The notes: generated from the sequence alone by a model not told the origin. A DNA stretch of 64,000 nt from Rhodocyclaceae bacterium (GCA_013426785.1 JACDZI010000001.1:62001-126000); one strand, 5' to 3'. Counted from the first letter of the stretch, positions 27,038 through 35,373 are shown. Numbers and translations are program-made.

Positions 27038-29340
27038 GGCGTGGGGACGGGCTGGTAGAGGAATTTCTGGAAGCCGGAAAACACGCGGCCGATTTCTTCG
27101 GGTTTACCAAGGTCGGCCACGGCATCGGCAATCGAGTCGTGATATCTGAGTTTCAGCAGCGGGGTCAGCTTCGCCTGGTCGAGTTCCTCCACGCCGCTGC
27201 TGACATAGTGCGACAGCACGAAGTCGAGAAACGCTCCTTGCCTGTCGCCGAAGCGCGTGCCGATTGCCGCCTGCGCGCGGTCGGCGCGTTGCTGGCGGGT
27301 CACCGGTTCCAGCGCATAGGCGACATGGCCCAGCACGTCGAACAGGTCGCTGTTCTCCGCGTCGATGATGCGCTGCATCTCGGCCAACTGGTCGTGGCCA
27401 AAACCCTTTTCCGCCAGGCCTCCCAGCAGCATGCGGCGTGTATCGGGCGCACTCCACAGCGCGCGCAGTTCGTCCTCGTCCCGGAAGAATTCCGGCAGCC
27501 GGCCGAACAGCGCCTCCATGAACTGTGCCGCCGACATCGGCGTGCCGTCCGGGTGCCAGAAGCTGGTTGCCGTCATGTGCTGGATCGTTCGCGCCTTGCC
27601 GTCGGCAAGTTTCACCTTCACCTTGCGCGGTGGCGGCTGGCGCGGGTCGGCTTCGCGCACTTCCGGCGGTACACGGGGTGGCGGTGGGGCATAGGGTGCA
27701 TCCAGAGCCTCGGGTTCGCCATCCCATTCTGGATCGCTGAAATGGTGGTGCGCCCGCACGAAATCATGGATGGTGAAGTAGTCCTTGCCGTCGAAAAGCC
27801 GCGTGCCGCGGCCGATGATCTGCTTGAACTCGATCATCGAATTGATCGGCCGCAGCAGTACGATGTTGCGCACGTTGCGCGCATCGACGCCGGTCGACAG
27901 CTTCTGCGAGGTGGTCAGGATGGTCGGGATGGTCTTGTCGTTGTCCTGGAAATCGCGCAGCCACTGCTCGCCGCGTTCGCCGTCGTCGGCAGTGACGCGC
28001 TGGCAGTAGTTGGGGTCGCTGCTACCCTTGATTTGGTTGATCAGGTCGCGGATCGCCAGCGCATGGGTCTGGTTGGCGCAGAACACCAGCGTCTTCTCGC
28101 GCGGTTCGATCTGGCCCATGAAAATCTCGACGCGCTTCTTCTCGCGTTCGCTTATCTCGATGATGCGGTTGAAATCCTTTTCCTCGTAGCGCTTGCCCGC
28201 TTCGATCTCGCCTTCGACCACCGTGTCGTCGGGGGTGAACACGTAGTCGTCCAGCGTGGTGGCGATCTGCCGCACGCGGAAGGGCGTCAAATAGCCGTCG
28301 TTGATGCCGTCCTTGAGCGAATAGACGAACACCGGCTCGCCGAAATAGGCATAGGTGTCGACGTTGTCCTTGCGTTTGGGCGTCGCCGTCAGGCCCAGTT
28401 GCACCGCCGGCGCAAAATAGTCGAGGATGCCGCGCCAGTTGCCCTCGTCGTTGGCGCCGCCGCGATGGCATTCGTCGATGACGATGCAGTCGAAGAAATC
28501 CGGCGGATAGTCGCCGAAGTACGGCGTTTCGCCGGGCCCGCTCATGAAGGTCTGGAAGATGGTGAAGAAGACGCTGCCGTTCTTCGGCACCTTGCCCTTC
28601 TTGCGGATGTCGTCCGGCGCGATACGCACCAGCGCGTCGTCGGCAAAAGCCGAGAAGGCGTTGAACGCCTGGTCGGCGAGGATGTTGCGGTCGGCGAGGA
28701 ACAGGATGCGCGGTCGGCGCGCGGGTTCGCCTGAAAGATTCCAGCGGCTGTAGAACAGTTTCCAGGCGATCTGGAAGGCGATGAAGGTCTTGCCCGTGCC
28801 GGTGGCCAGCGTCAGCAGGATGCGTTGCTTGCCCGCAGCGATGGCCGCCAGCACGCGCTCGACGGCGGTGTCCTGATAGTAGCGGCCTTGGAAATAGCCG
28901 CCGCGATCCTCGAAAGGCACGGCGGCGAAACGGTCGCGCCAGGCGTTCGGCGTGGCGAAAGTCAGGTTCCAGAGTTCATCGGGCGAGGGGTATGTCGCAA
29001 TCTCGCCTTCTGCCCCGCTCTGCATGTCGATGCCGTAGATACCCCGGCCGTTGCTGGCATAGGCGAAGCGCACGGCCAGCTTGCCGGCGTAATCCTTGGC
29101 CTGGCCGACGCCCTCGGTCAGTTCCTTGTCCCAGGCCTTGGCCTCCACCACCGCCAGTTTGGTGTTCCGATACTCCAGCACGTAATCCGCCGTCAGCGGC
29201 TTGCCGCGCTTGCCCGCGCCCTCCAGCCGCCCGAGCGTGATCGGGTATTCGCGCCGGATGCGGCTGCCCGCCACCCTGCCCCAGCCGGCGGCGGCGAGGG
29301 CCGGGTCGATGTGCTCGGCGCGGGTTTCGGCTTCATTCAT
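27034..29340 (-). CDS. hsdR: Type I restriction enzyme, R subunit (HsdR)
   Basis: A 768-residue translocase-nuclease of the EcoEI-like group. The N-terminal PD-D/ExK nuclease is ADYVLEYRNTKLAVVEAKAWD (about 49-70). SF2 helicase motifs follow: I LATGTGKTFIAFQI (about 178-191), II VIDECHRG, III LTATP, and VI QIIGRGTRLF. A C-terminal domain for HsdM contact completes it. With HsdM and HsdS it would cut unmodified DNA after ATP-driven translocation. It starts inside the fic stop (ATGA) and ends overlapping rdgB. All catalytic motifs look intact. Confidence 0.93.
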   Translation of the reverse strand: MNEAETRAEHIDPALAAAGWGRVAGSRIRREYPITLGRLEGAGKRGKPLTADYVLEYRNTKLAVVEAKAWDKELTEGVGQAKDYAGKLAVRFAYASNGRGIYGIDMQSGAEGEIATYPSPDELWNLTFATPNAWRDRFAAVPFEDRGGYFQGRYYQDTAVERVLAAIAAGKQRILLTLATGTGKTFIAFQIAWKLFYSRWNLSGEPARRPRILFLADRNILADQAFNAFSAFADDALVRIAPDDIRKKGKVPKNGSVFFTIFQTFMSGPGETPYFGDYPPDFFDCIVIDECHRGGANDEGNWRGILDYFAPAVQLGLTATPKRKDNVDTYAYFGEPVFVYSLKDGINDGYLTPFRVRQIATTLDDYVFTPDDTVVEGEIEAGKRYEEKDFNRIIEISEREKKRVEIFMGQIEPREKTLVFCANQTHALAIRDLINQIKGSSDPNYCQRVTADDGERGEQWLRDFQDNDKTIPTILTTSQKLSTGVDARNVRNIVLLRPINSMIEFKQIIGRGTRLFDGKDYFTIHDFVRAHHHFSDPEWDGEPEALDAPYAPPPPRVPPEVREADPRQPPPRKVKVKLADGKARTIQHMTATSFWHPDGTPMSAAQFMEALFGRLPEFFRDEDELRALWSAPDTRRMLLGGLAEKGFGHDQLAEMQRIIDAENSDLFDVLGHVAYALEPVTRQQRADRAQAAIGTRFGDRQGAFLDFVLSHYVSSGVEELDQAKLTPLLKLRYHDSIADAVADLGKPEEIGRVFSGFQKFLYQPVPTP

Positions 29341-30344
29341 GCGTTTTTCAAGACATAGCGGCCGGTCTTGTTGCCACCGACTTTCTCAACCACGCCTGCA
29401 TCCAACAGCGGGCGCAGCAAATCCATCGCGCCCTGCCGCGATACGCCCAGCGCCGCCCATATCTCGGCCGGCGTCATACCCCCGTGATCGCGCAACAGAT
29501 GCAGCAGCTGTTCCTGGCGCGGACGCAAAACTAGCTTATCGGCCGAACCGACCTGTAGGGTTTGAATCCTTATCCACACGCGTTCCAACGTCTGGCGCAA
29601 TCCCGTCGCGCAATATTCCAGCCATGCGCTCAAATCATCCCCGGCTTCGCGCACGCCTTGCAGCGCGGCATAGTAGGCCGGTCGATCCTCCCGGTAGTAC
29701 TCATCCACGGCAAAGATGTGATGCGTGTCGAAGCCGCGCCGGTAGAGTTCCCAGAGCGCCAGCGCCCGTCCGGTACGGCCGTTGCCGTCCGCGAAGGGAT
29801 GGATGGCCTCGAAGCGGTAATGCAGGATCGCTGAACTCAGTACGGGCGACAGCTTTGCCGCCGCCCCGTTCCACCACTCCAGCAGTTCGAACATCAAACC
29901 GGAAACAGCATCTGGTGGCGGTGGCAGATAGTTGCCGACGTGAACGGCGATCATCCGGTACTTTCCGGCCTCGCCCTGATCCATCACTTCGCCGGCGAGT
30001 ATCCGGTGCAGTTCGAGGATGTCGGGGTGGCGGATGTTTTTCTTTGCCGCGCTCTTTTCCACGAATCGCAGCCCGGCGAAGTAGTTGATAACTTCGCGCT
30101 TGGGGCGTGTGCCGGGCGCGGAAAGTTCGCGTCCCTCTTCCAGCGCGCGCACTTGTTCGAGCGTCAGCGGGTTACCCTCGATGGCTGTCGAGGCATGGAC
30201 GTTACGGCTGCGGGTGTCCTTTTGCAGAGCGGGAATCCAAGCCAGATCGACCACAGCGTTCTGGATGCGCTCGCGCAGGGCTGCCACCTGCTCGACTTCG
30301 GCCAGCAGGGCGGGAGTGATCGTGAATGCCGGGACGTAGGCCAT
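29337..30344 (-). CDS. Fic family protein (AMP-transferase type, class II)
   Basis: A 335-residue Fic protein. The active-site motif HPFADGNGRTGR (residues 182-193) is complete, with the catalytic His. An N-terminal inhibitory motif STAIEGN (52-58) of the S/T-x-x-x-E-G/N type is present, so activity is likely self-restrained. A C-terminal winged-helix region (MTPAEIWAALGVSRQGAMDLLRPL) suggests DNA binding and autoregulation. Fic genes often ride between hsd genes; here the stop overlaps the hsdR start (ATGA), showing co-translation. The target protein is unknown. Confidence 0.9.
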   Translation of the reverse strand: MAYVPAFTITPALLAEVEQVAALRERIQNAVVDLAWIPALQKDTRSRNVHASTAIEGNPLTLEQVRALEEGRELSAPGTRPKREVINYFAGLRFVEKSAAKKNIRHPDILELHRILAGEVMDQGEAGKYRMIAVHVGNYLPPPPDAVSGLMFELLEWWNGAAAKLSPVLSSAILHYRFEAIHPFADGNGRTGRALALWELYRRGFDTHHIFAVDEYYREDRPAYYAALQGVREAGDDLSAWLEYCATGLRQTLERVWIRIQTLQVGSADKLVLRPRQEQLLHLLRDHGGMTPAEIWAALGVSRQGAMDLLRPLLDAGVVEKVGGNKTGRYVLKNA

Positions 30345-30363
30345 GACGGTAGCCTAAGTGAAA

Positions 30364-30392
30364 GTCAAGTATCAGTCAAGTTATGTGTCAAG
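30364..30392. promoter_or_regulatory. Three GTCAAG direct repeats upstream of fic
   Basis: GTCAAG at 30364, 30375 and 30387 (CTTGAC on the transcribed strand), spaced 11-12 bp, 20-48 bp before the fic ATG. The helical spacing suggests binding sites for a regulator, perhaps the winged-helix tail of Fic; the same bases can also be read as TTGACA/TTGACT -35 boxes. Confidence 0.4.
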
Positions 30393-30400
30393 CCGGTTTG

Positions 30401-30424
30401 AAAAGTCGGCGCTGGCGGGACGGC
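30401..30424 (+). repeat. R24 copy 9 (exact)
   Basis: Two bases past the stop of the PIN toxin gene and between it and fic. Marks the boundary of the PIN/Phd module. Confidence 0.92.
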
Positions 30425-30426
30425 GA

Positions 30427-30876
30427 TCAGGCACCGGATTCCAGTTCATCCAGCGCGGTGCGCGGCGTCAGGATGCGCAATTCACCCAGCGGATCGAGGC
30501 AGAGCAGATCATCGTCTCCCGTGATGAGGCGCGTTGCCTGGACGGCAAGGGCCAGGGCGATGAATTTGTCGTCGTCGGGGTCGCGAGAGAACGCGCGCTG
30601 CGCAAGCTCGGCGGGAATGTCGATCCAGACTGCGGCAGCGTGCGCCTGCAGCACGATGCGACGGCGGCGCTCAATGGGCAAATAGCGGTCGAATTTGGGT
30701 TGCCAGATGCGCGCATCCAGTTCGGCGAACGTCGTTTCCGAAAACGCCAGCTTGCCCACCGCCAGCAGTCGATCCACCAGCATTGCCGGAACACCGCCGG
30801 GCGACAAGGCCGCGCTCAGCAGCACATTGGTGTCGACCACCACCAGCGCATAGCTTGCCAAGGGATCAGCTTTCAT
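30427..30876 (-). CDS. PIN-domain toxin (COG1569-type ribonuclease)
   Basis: A 149-residue PIN nuclease. The conserved acidic residues are in VVVDTNVLLSAAL (Asp near residue 15), FAELDARI, SRDPDDDKFIALAL and LITGDDDLL. It should cleave RNA when unbound by its antitoxin. ATG 30876 is chosen because it overlaps the phd stop by 11 bp; TTG 30882 is an alternative. Partner of the Phd-like protein encoded just upstream. Confidence 0.87.
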   Translation of the reverse strand: MKADPLASYALVVVDTNVLLSAALSPGGVPAMLVDRLLAVGKLAFSETTFAELDARIWQPKFDRYLPIERRRRIVLQAHAAAVWIDIPAELAQRAFSRDPDDDKFIALALAVQATRLITGDDDLLCLDPLGELRILTPRTALDELESGA

Positions 30877-31117
30877 CGGCAAGCAGTTCGGCCAGCTTCT
30901 CCTCTGTCAGACCGGCGGCAGCGGCACCCTCCGCGCTTTCGCGCAGGGTTTGCCGCAGCCGGTCGGCGTAAAACTGGCGCATCGCCTCGTAATCGTCAGC
31001 GCCGATCATGACGCCGACCACGCGGTCGTGGCGCGTTACCTGCACGGGCTGGCGCTGTGCCTTGTCGAGCAGTTGGCCAAAATGGGTCTTGGCTTCGTTG
31101 GCGGTCATGGTGAGCAT
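30866..31117 (-). CDS. Phd/YefM-family antitoxin
   Basis: An 83-residue antitoxin: MLTMTANEAKTHFGQLLDKAQRQPVQVTRHDRVVGVMI is the Phd DNA-binding fold, followed by an acidic/helical C-terminus (LTEEKLAELLADES) that would wrap the PIN toxin. ATG 31117 is chosen by a good GAGGAG Shine-Dalgarno 8 bp upstream. The complex is likely to repress its own promoter in the 31118-31215 region. Confidence 0.85.
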   Translation of the reverse strand: MLTMTANEAKTHFGQLLDKAQRQPVQVTRHDRVVGVMIGADDYEAMRQFYADRLRQTLRESAEGAAAAGLTEEKLAELLADES

Positions 31118-31217
31118 GGAAAACTCCTCGGTGGGGTGAAACGATGGACTCACTATAGAAAAATCAGGCGATTCGGTCAAATCGAACGATTCAATCGATC
31201 GCTCTGCGCCGATTGGC

Positions 31218-31241
31218 AAAAGTCGACGCTGGCGGGAGCGT
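31218..31241 (+). repeat. R24 copy 10 (20 of 24, variant GTCGACGCTGG)
   Basis: In the 184-bp space between the two divergent toxin-antitoxin-like units. Shares the GTCGACG variant with copies 4 and 5. Confidence 0.82.
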
Positions 31242-31275
31242 TGACGCGGCGAAGTTTAGGGCGGATGATGCGCAT

Positions 31276-31290
31276 CTATCATTTTGATAG
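31276..31290. promoter_or_regulatory. Inverted repeat CTATCATTTTGATAG upstream of the DUF4258 gene
   Basis: A perfect 6-bp inverted repeat with TTT spacer, 11 bp before the ATG at 31302. Position fits an operator for the HTH protein encoded downstream. Confidence 0.5.
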
Positions 31291-31301
31291 GTACACGGCG
31301 C

Positions 31302-31478
31302 ATGGCCGGATGGTCGAAAAGTCAGTGGCAGCGATTCATCCGGCAAGCGGCGGGCGAGGCCCGCAACGTGATTTTCACTGAACACGCCTTGCTGCGCATG
31401 CGTCAGCGGCAGATTTCACGGGATGCCGCCAATCCGACCGTGGTGGTGGTTACGGCGATTGATCTGGATAGGAGTTAA
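31302..31478 (+). pseudogene. DUF4258 toxin-like gene, internally deleted
   Basis: 58 codons. The start (SQWQRFIRQAAGEARNVIFTEHALLRMRQRQISRDA) matches the N-terminal half of DUF4258 proteins, and the end (NPTVVVVTAIDLD) matches their C-terminus, but the central strands (about 30 or more residues) are missing. The reading frame is kept and there is no stop, so a short protein may still be made, but the fold is probably broken. It sits 2 bp before the HTH gene, the usual partner order for this toxin-antitoxin type. Confidence 0.6.
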
Positions 31479-31480
31479 GC

Positions 31481-31945
31481 ATGATTCGCTGGGACGATAT
31501 GGGGCTGAAAAACGTATGGCTGGCCAATGGCTATGAGCGCGTGCAAACGCCCTATGGCAGCGGCCTGCGCTTTGACGATGTGGCAGGTCTGACGCGGACG
31601 GTTTGCACGGCGCTGGCTCGCAAGCCCGGCAAGCTCTCGGGTATCGAGTTCCGCTACCTGCGCAGCGCCGGTATGGCCCTGTCACAAGCTGGCCTGGGCA
31701 AGTTGATGGGCATCGATGCCCAATCGATTGCCCGCTGGGAGAAAACCGGCAAGGTGCCCAAGTGGGCAAACCGCATGATCCGGCTGGTATTCGAAGCACA
31801 CGCCGACGGTAATGCGGCGATTCGTCGTGTAGTGAACCGGATCAACGACGTCGACCGACTCATCAACCAGCGCATTGTCTTGGAACAATCGCCGAAAGGC
31901 TGGCAGGCACGGGCCGGCGAGGATGCCGAGTCCGCCATTGCCTGA
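31481..31945 (+). CDS. HTH (XRE-type) antitoxin-like regulator
   Basis: A 154-residue protein. The N-terminal part (MGLKNVWLANGYERVQTPYGSGLRF) is the small lead domain typical of antitoxins that pair with DUF4258 proteins; the HTH follows at about 50-105 (RYLRSAGMALSQAGLGKLMGIDAQSIARWEKTG). AGGAG lies 5 bp before the ATG. The toxin upstream looks broken, so this may be an orphan antitoxin now serving as a repressor, possibly through the palindrome at 31276. Confidence 0.78.
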   Translation: MIRWDDMGLKNVWLANGYERVQTPYGSGLRFDDVAGLTRTVCTALARKPGKLSGIEFRYLRSAGMALSQAGLGKLMGIDAQSIARWEKTGKVPKWANRMIRLVFEAHADGNAAIRRVVNRINDVDRLINQRIVLEQSPKGWQARAGEDAESAIA

Positions 31946-31966
31946 CGCATCCCGCCTGCCGGCCTG

Positions 31967-31990
31967 AAAAGTCGGCGCTGGCGGGACGGC
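31967..31990 (+). repeat. R24 copy 11 (exact)
   Basis: Between the HTH gene and hsdS, 9 bp past the hsdS stop in that gene's sense. Marks the boundary between the toxin-antitoxin unit and hsdSM. Confidence 0.92.
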
Positions 31991-31999
31991 GCAGCGGGC

Positions 32000-33193
32000 C
32001 TACAGCCCCCCGGAAAACGCCTGATGCAGCAGCGATTTCTTCAACTCATCCAGCGCCGCGAGCTTTTGCCGGTAGAGGGATTCGAGGCGTTGGGTTTCGG
32101 CAGCGAGGGTACTGAGTTTTGCTGTCATTGCCTCTTGGACGGCCATCGGTAGTCGAGGAACTTCAAAACCGCGCAGTACCTTGAGGGAAACTGTTTTCTG
32201 AGCCGTTCCGGTCGCGCCATCGTTTGCCTGCCGAACGATCTGCGGCGACATGAGCAAATAGTAGAGCCATTCACTGCGGACATCAGATTTTGGACGCACG
32301 AGGCCAATGTGGCGCTGAAAGCAAAAGTCTTGCTGCTCTTTGAGAAAGACTGGAATACCAAATGAACCGGTCACCGTGTAAAGGACATCGCCAACTCTGG
32401 GTTTCTTGTTTGGCTTCAGGGAGTCGAAATACTCACGCGATACCTTGAACGTATCGGAGAAATCGATAGTGCGGGAGTCCTTGGCGACATTGCCGATGGT
32501 AATGAATGGCACACCGCTTGCCGCCTTTGGTGGTGGCATGTGGTCGCCGTCTGTAATGTCAGTCGCCAAGTCTGCAAGCGCTACCAGTTCGCACATCTCC
32601 CAAGCGTCTGCGAAAACCGCTTGCAGATGGCTTTCAAACAACGCGCGGGCATTCTGGAGGTTCTGTTCGGCGTTGGCCTTGGCGGTGGCGATGCCGTCGA
32701 AGGCTTCGTCGAGGATGGCGACGATGCGGTGTTGTTCGGGGAGCGGGGGAAGCGGAATCGGCACTTCCTTCAGCTTCCCGCCTGAAAGTTCCTTGAATGT
32801 GGCACCCGTTCCCAAGTCGTTGAGCAGCGGAACGATGCTTGCCAAGTAGTAGTAGAGGTATTTGCAGTCAAGCTCGGCTTTCGGCACCAACCCTTTGCAA
32901 CCTTGGTTGGTGGCCATCGGCACCGTGTTGATGACCAAGTGGCCTATCGGTGCGCGCGATGAAAGGATGACTGACTGAGCAGGCAGCAGCCTTGCAGAAC
33001 TGTTCTGCAAGCCGGCATCGGTGATGGTGCGCTCGGTTTGGTCGACGTAAGGCGTAGCCCGCTTTCCCATCTCGGCGGGAGTGATCCACTGATGTGGCCC
33101 ATCCCAATACTCGGGCACACATGTTTTTGGTGTTCCGCCGTTGACCACTTCGCAAACCGCGTCGATGGTCTTGCGTTGCCACCCAGCCTTCAC
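32000..33193 (-). CDS. hsdS: Type I restriction enzyme, S subunit (HsdS)
   Basis: A 397-residue specificity subunit with two target-recognition domains. TRD1 (about 1-150) contains GGTPKTCVPEYWDGPHQWITPAEM; the central conserved helix is PIPLPPLPEQHRIVAILDEAFDGI (about 150-175); TRD2 (about 200-340) contains DITDGDHMPPPKAASGVPFITIGNV; the C-terminal helix repeats the central one (RLESLYRQKLAALDELKKSLLHQAF). The start is GTG 33193, overlapping the hsdM stop (GTGA). Recognition sequence cannot be read from the protein. Confidence 0.92.
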   Translation of the reverse strand: MKAGWQRKTIDAVCEVVNGGTPKTCVPEYWDGPHQWITPAEMGKRATPYVDQTERTITDAGLQNSSARLLPAQSVILSSRAPIGHLVINTVPMATNQGCKGLVPKAELDCKYLYYYLASIVPLLNDLGTGATFKELSGGKLKEVPIPLPPLPEQHRIVAILDEAFDGIATAKANAEQNLQNARALFESHLQAVFADAWEMCELVALADLATDITDGDHMPPPKAASGVPFITIGNVAKDSRTIDFSDTFKVSREYFDSLKPNKKPRVGDVLYTVTGSFGIPVFLKEQQDFCFQRHIGLVRPKSDVRSEWLYYLLMSPQIVRQANDGATGTAQKTVSLKVLRGFEVPRLPMAVQEAMTAKLSTLAAETQRLESLYRQKLAALDELKKSLLHQAFSGGL

Positions 33194-34641
33194 AGCATCG
33201 CCCTGATCTTCGCCAGCACTTCCGCGCTCTCGGCATCCAGCGCGGCGATTTCGTCCATGATGTCCTGCGGGCTGCGGTGGGCGACGGCCTCGCCGCCGTT
33301 GGGGTTCTTCACCGAGAGGTCGTAGCTTGCCGTCCCGCCAGCGCCGACTTTTACCGTCCAGCTTTTCGGCGAGTCGGCAAAGGTCTTTTGCAGTTCGACA
33401 AACTCGGCGAGGTCGGCGTCGTTGAGCGGGTTGGTCTTGCCGAGGTTGCGGCCGGGGTCGAGCTGGTAGTACCAGACCTGCCGCGTCGGCGCGCCTTTCT
33501 CGAAGAACAGCACGACGGTCTTGACGCCCGCGCCCTGGAAGGTGCCGCCGGGACAATCGAGGATGGTGTGCAGGTTGCAGCTTTCCAATAACAACTTGCG
33601 CAGGCTGACCGAGGCGTTGTCGGTGTTGCTCAGAAACGTGTTCTTGATCACCACGCCGGCGCGGCCGCCGGCCTTGAGCAGCTTGATGAAGTGCTGGAGG
33701 AACAGGAAAGCCGTCTCGCCGGTGCGGATCGGGAAGTTCTGCTGCACCTCCTTGCGCTCCTTGCCGCCGAAGGGCGGATTGGCGAGGATGACGTCGAAAC
33801 GGTCTTTTTCCTGCACGTCGGCGAGGTTCATGGCCAGCGTGTTGGTGTGCGCGATGTTGGGCGCCTCGATGCCATGCAGGATCATGTTCATGATCGCGAT
33901 GACGTAGGCCAGCGACTTCTTTTCGATGCCGTAAAAACTGCGGTCCTGTAGCGTCTTCAGGTCGCTGGTGGTGAGCTTGCCGGCCTTGAGATGGTCGAAG
34001 GCTTCGCACAAAAAGCCGGCGCTGCCGCAGGCGCCGTCGTAGATGCGCTCGCCGATCTGCGGCCTGACCACCTGCACGATGGCGCGGATCAGCGGGCGCG
34101 GCGTGTAGTACTCGCCGCCGTTGCGCCCGGCGTTGCCCATGTTCTTGATCTTGGCTTCGTAGAGGTGCGAGAGTTCGTGCTTCTCGGCCTGCGAGCGGAA
34201 GCGCAGCTCGTCGATGTGATCGATGATCTCGCGCAAGTTGTAGCCGCTGTGGATCTTGTTCTTGATCTCGCCGAAGATTTCGCCGATCTTGTATTCGATG
34301 GTGTTCGGCCCGCTGGCGCGCTGCTTGAAGCCATTCAGGTAGGGAAACAGCTTACGGTCGACAAAATCGCGCAGGTCGTCACCGGTTTGCGCCCGGTTGT
34401 GGTCGAGCTTGCCGTTTTCGTTCTTCGGTGCGGCCCAGCTTTCCCAGCGGTAGGGGGCGTCGAGGATGTAGCTGTATTTCCTGCCTTCCAGCGCGGCCTC
34501 GGCCGCCTTGTCCTGTTCCAGCCCATCAAGGTATTTTAGGAACAGCAGCCAGGAGGTCTGCTCGGTGTAGTCGAGCTCGGTGGTGCAGCCGGCCTCTTTC
34601 CAGAGAACGTCGTCGATGTTGCGGAAGGCCTGCTCGAACAT
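33190..34641 (-). CDS. hsdM: Type I restriction enzyme, M subunit (HsdM)
   Basis: A 483-residue N6-adenine methyltransferase subunit. The N-terminal helical HsdM_N domain (LDYTEQTSWLLFLKYLDGLE) is followed by EYYTPRPLIRAIVQVV, the SAM motif IYDGACGSAGFLCEAF and the catalytic NPPFGG (Asn-Pro-Pro-Phe). An R24 copy at about residues 430-437 gives [22 protein letters not shown]; as I recall, homologues have ten residues between SWTV and DLSVKNPN, as here, so the copy replaces native codons. It starts 3 bp after the rph stop and so sits directly in the rph transcript. Confidence 0.94.
   Translation of the reverse strand: MFEQAFRNIDDVLWKEAGCTTELDYTEQTSWLLFLKYLDGLEQDKAAEAALEGRKYSYILDAPYRWESWAAPKNENGKLDHNRAQTGDDLRDFVDRKLFPYLNGFKQRASGPNTIEYKIGEIFGEIKNKIHSGYNLREIIDHIDELRFRSQAEKHELSHLYEAKIKNMGNAGRNGGEYYTPRPLIRAIVQVVRPQIGERIYDGACGSAGFLCEAFDHLKAGKLTTSDLKTLQDRSFYGIEKKSLAYVIAIMNMILHGIEAPNIAHTNTLAMNLADVQEKDRFDVILANPPFGGKERKEVQQNFPIRTGETAFLFLQHFIKLLKAGGRAGVVIKNTFLSNTDNASVSLRKLLLESCNLHTILDCPGGTFQGAGVKTVVLFFEKGAPTRQVWYYQLDPGRNLGKTNPLNDADLAEFVELQKTFADSPKSWTVKVGAGGTASYDLSVKNPNGGEAVAHRSPQDIMDEIAALDAESAEVLAKIRAML
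33329..33352 (-). repeat. R24 copy 12 (exact)
   Basis: Inside hsdM, read in sense as KVGAGGTA in a linker before the conserved DLSVKNPN. Confidence 0.92.
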
Positions 34642-34644
34642 CGC

Positions 34645-35373
34645 CTACTGCCGTCCCGCCAGCGCCGACTTTTGGGCATTGATGATCTCGCCGATGCCTT
34701 TTTCCGCCAGCGCGAGCAGGGCGTCGAGTTCGGCGCGGGTAAAGGGGGCACCTTCAGCCGTACCCTGGATTTCGCACATGCCGCCGGCGCCGGTCATCAC
34801 CACGTTCATGTCGGTATCGCAGCTTGAATCCTCGTCGTAGTTGAGGTCGAGCACGGGCGTGCCAGCAACGATGCCGACCGACACGGCAGCCACGAAGTCC
34901 TTCATCGGATGCGCGGCCAGCTTGCCGGCGGCGACGAGGCCGGAGAGGGCGTCGTGCAGGGCCACGCAGGCGCCGCTGATGGCGGCGCAGCGGGTGCCGC
35001 CGTCGGCCTGCAGCACATCGCAGTCGAGGGTGATCTGGCGTTCGCCCAGTGCGGTCAGATCGGTGACGGCGCGCAGGCTGCGACCGATCAGGCGCTGGAT
35101 TTCCTGGGTGCGGCCGGACTGCTTGCCCTTGGCGGCTTCGCGGTCGGTGCGCGTATGCGTGGAGCGCGGCAGCATGCCGTATTCGGCCGTGACCCACCCG
35201 GAGCCCCTGCCCTTGAGGAAACCTGGCACGCGCTCCTCGACGCTGGCGGTGCACAGCACCTTGGTGTGGCCGAATTCGACGAGGACGCTGCCCTCGGCGT
35301 GGCGCGTGTAGTGGCGGGTAATGGTCAGCGGGCGCAGCATGTCGGCGACGCGTTGGTCGGTTCTTTGGGTCAT
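34645..35373 (-). CDS. rph: Ribonuclease PH
   Basis: A 242-residue phosphorolytic 3'-5' exoribonuclease that trims tRNA 3' ends. [45 protein letters not shown] and [21 protein letters not shown] are conserved. ATG 35373 is chosen from the MTQRTDQR start and overlaps the upstream kinase remnant (ATGA). The last codons ([10 protein letters not shown]) are an R24 copy; Rph proteins usually end in an AQKAAL-like stretch, so the motif lies over native codons. The restriction island begins 3 bp beyond. Confidence 0.95.
   Translation of the reverse strand: MTQRTDQRVADMLRPLTITRHYTRHAEGSVLVEFGHTKVLCTASVEERVPGFLKGRGSGWVTAEYGMLPRSTHTRTDREAAKGKQSGRTQEIQRLIGRSLRAVTDLTALGERQITLDCDVLQADGGTRCAAISGACVALHDALSGLVAAGKLAAHPMKDFVAAVSVGIVAGTPVLDLNYDEDSSCDTDMNVVMTGAGGMCEIQGTAEGAPFTRAELDALLALAEKGIGEIINAQKSALAGRQ
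34650..34673 (-). repeat. R24 copy 13 (exact)
   Basis: Covers the last codons of rph (KSALAGR) and lies just upstream of the hsdM start, at the edge of the restriction island. Confidence 0.92.

Larger units (their letters stand above)
27034..34641 (-). other. Type I restriction/toxin island between rdgB and rph
   Basis: Eight genes (hsdR, fic, PIN, phd, DUF4258 remnant, HTH, hsdS, hsdM) fill the exact space between rdgB (overlap 4 bp) and rph (3 bp gap), genes that are usually neighbours. R24 copies lie at each junction between modules: 30401, 31218, 31967 and 34650. No integrase, tRNA target or flanking insertion-sequence ends are visible. Confidence 0.75.

Noticed and set aside
31118..31217. 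A longer start for the Phd antitoxin reaching 31219
   Set aside because: The extension has no family similarity, would end at the R24 copy, and a good Shine-Dalgarno precedes the inner ATG at 31117.
35230..35250. TCGACGCTGGCGGTG in rph as a further R24 copy
   Set aside because: The match is confined to the central bases, without the A run or the GGACGG end, and lies in conserved rph codons.
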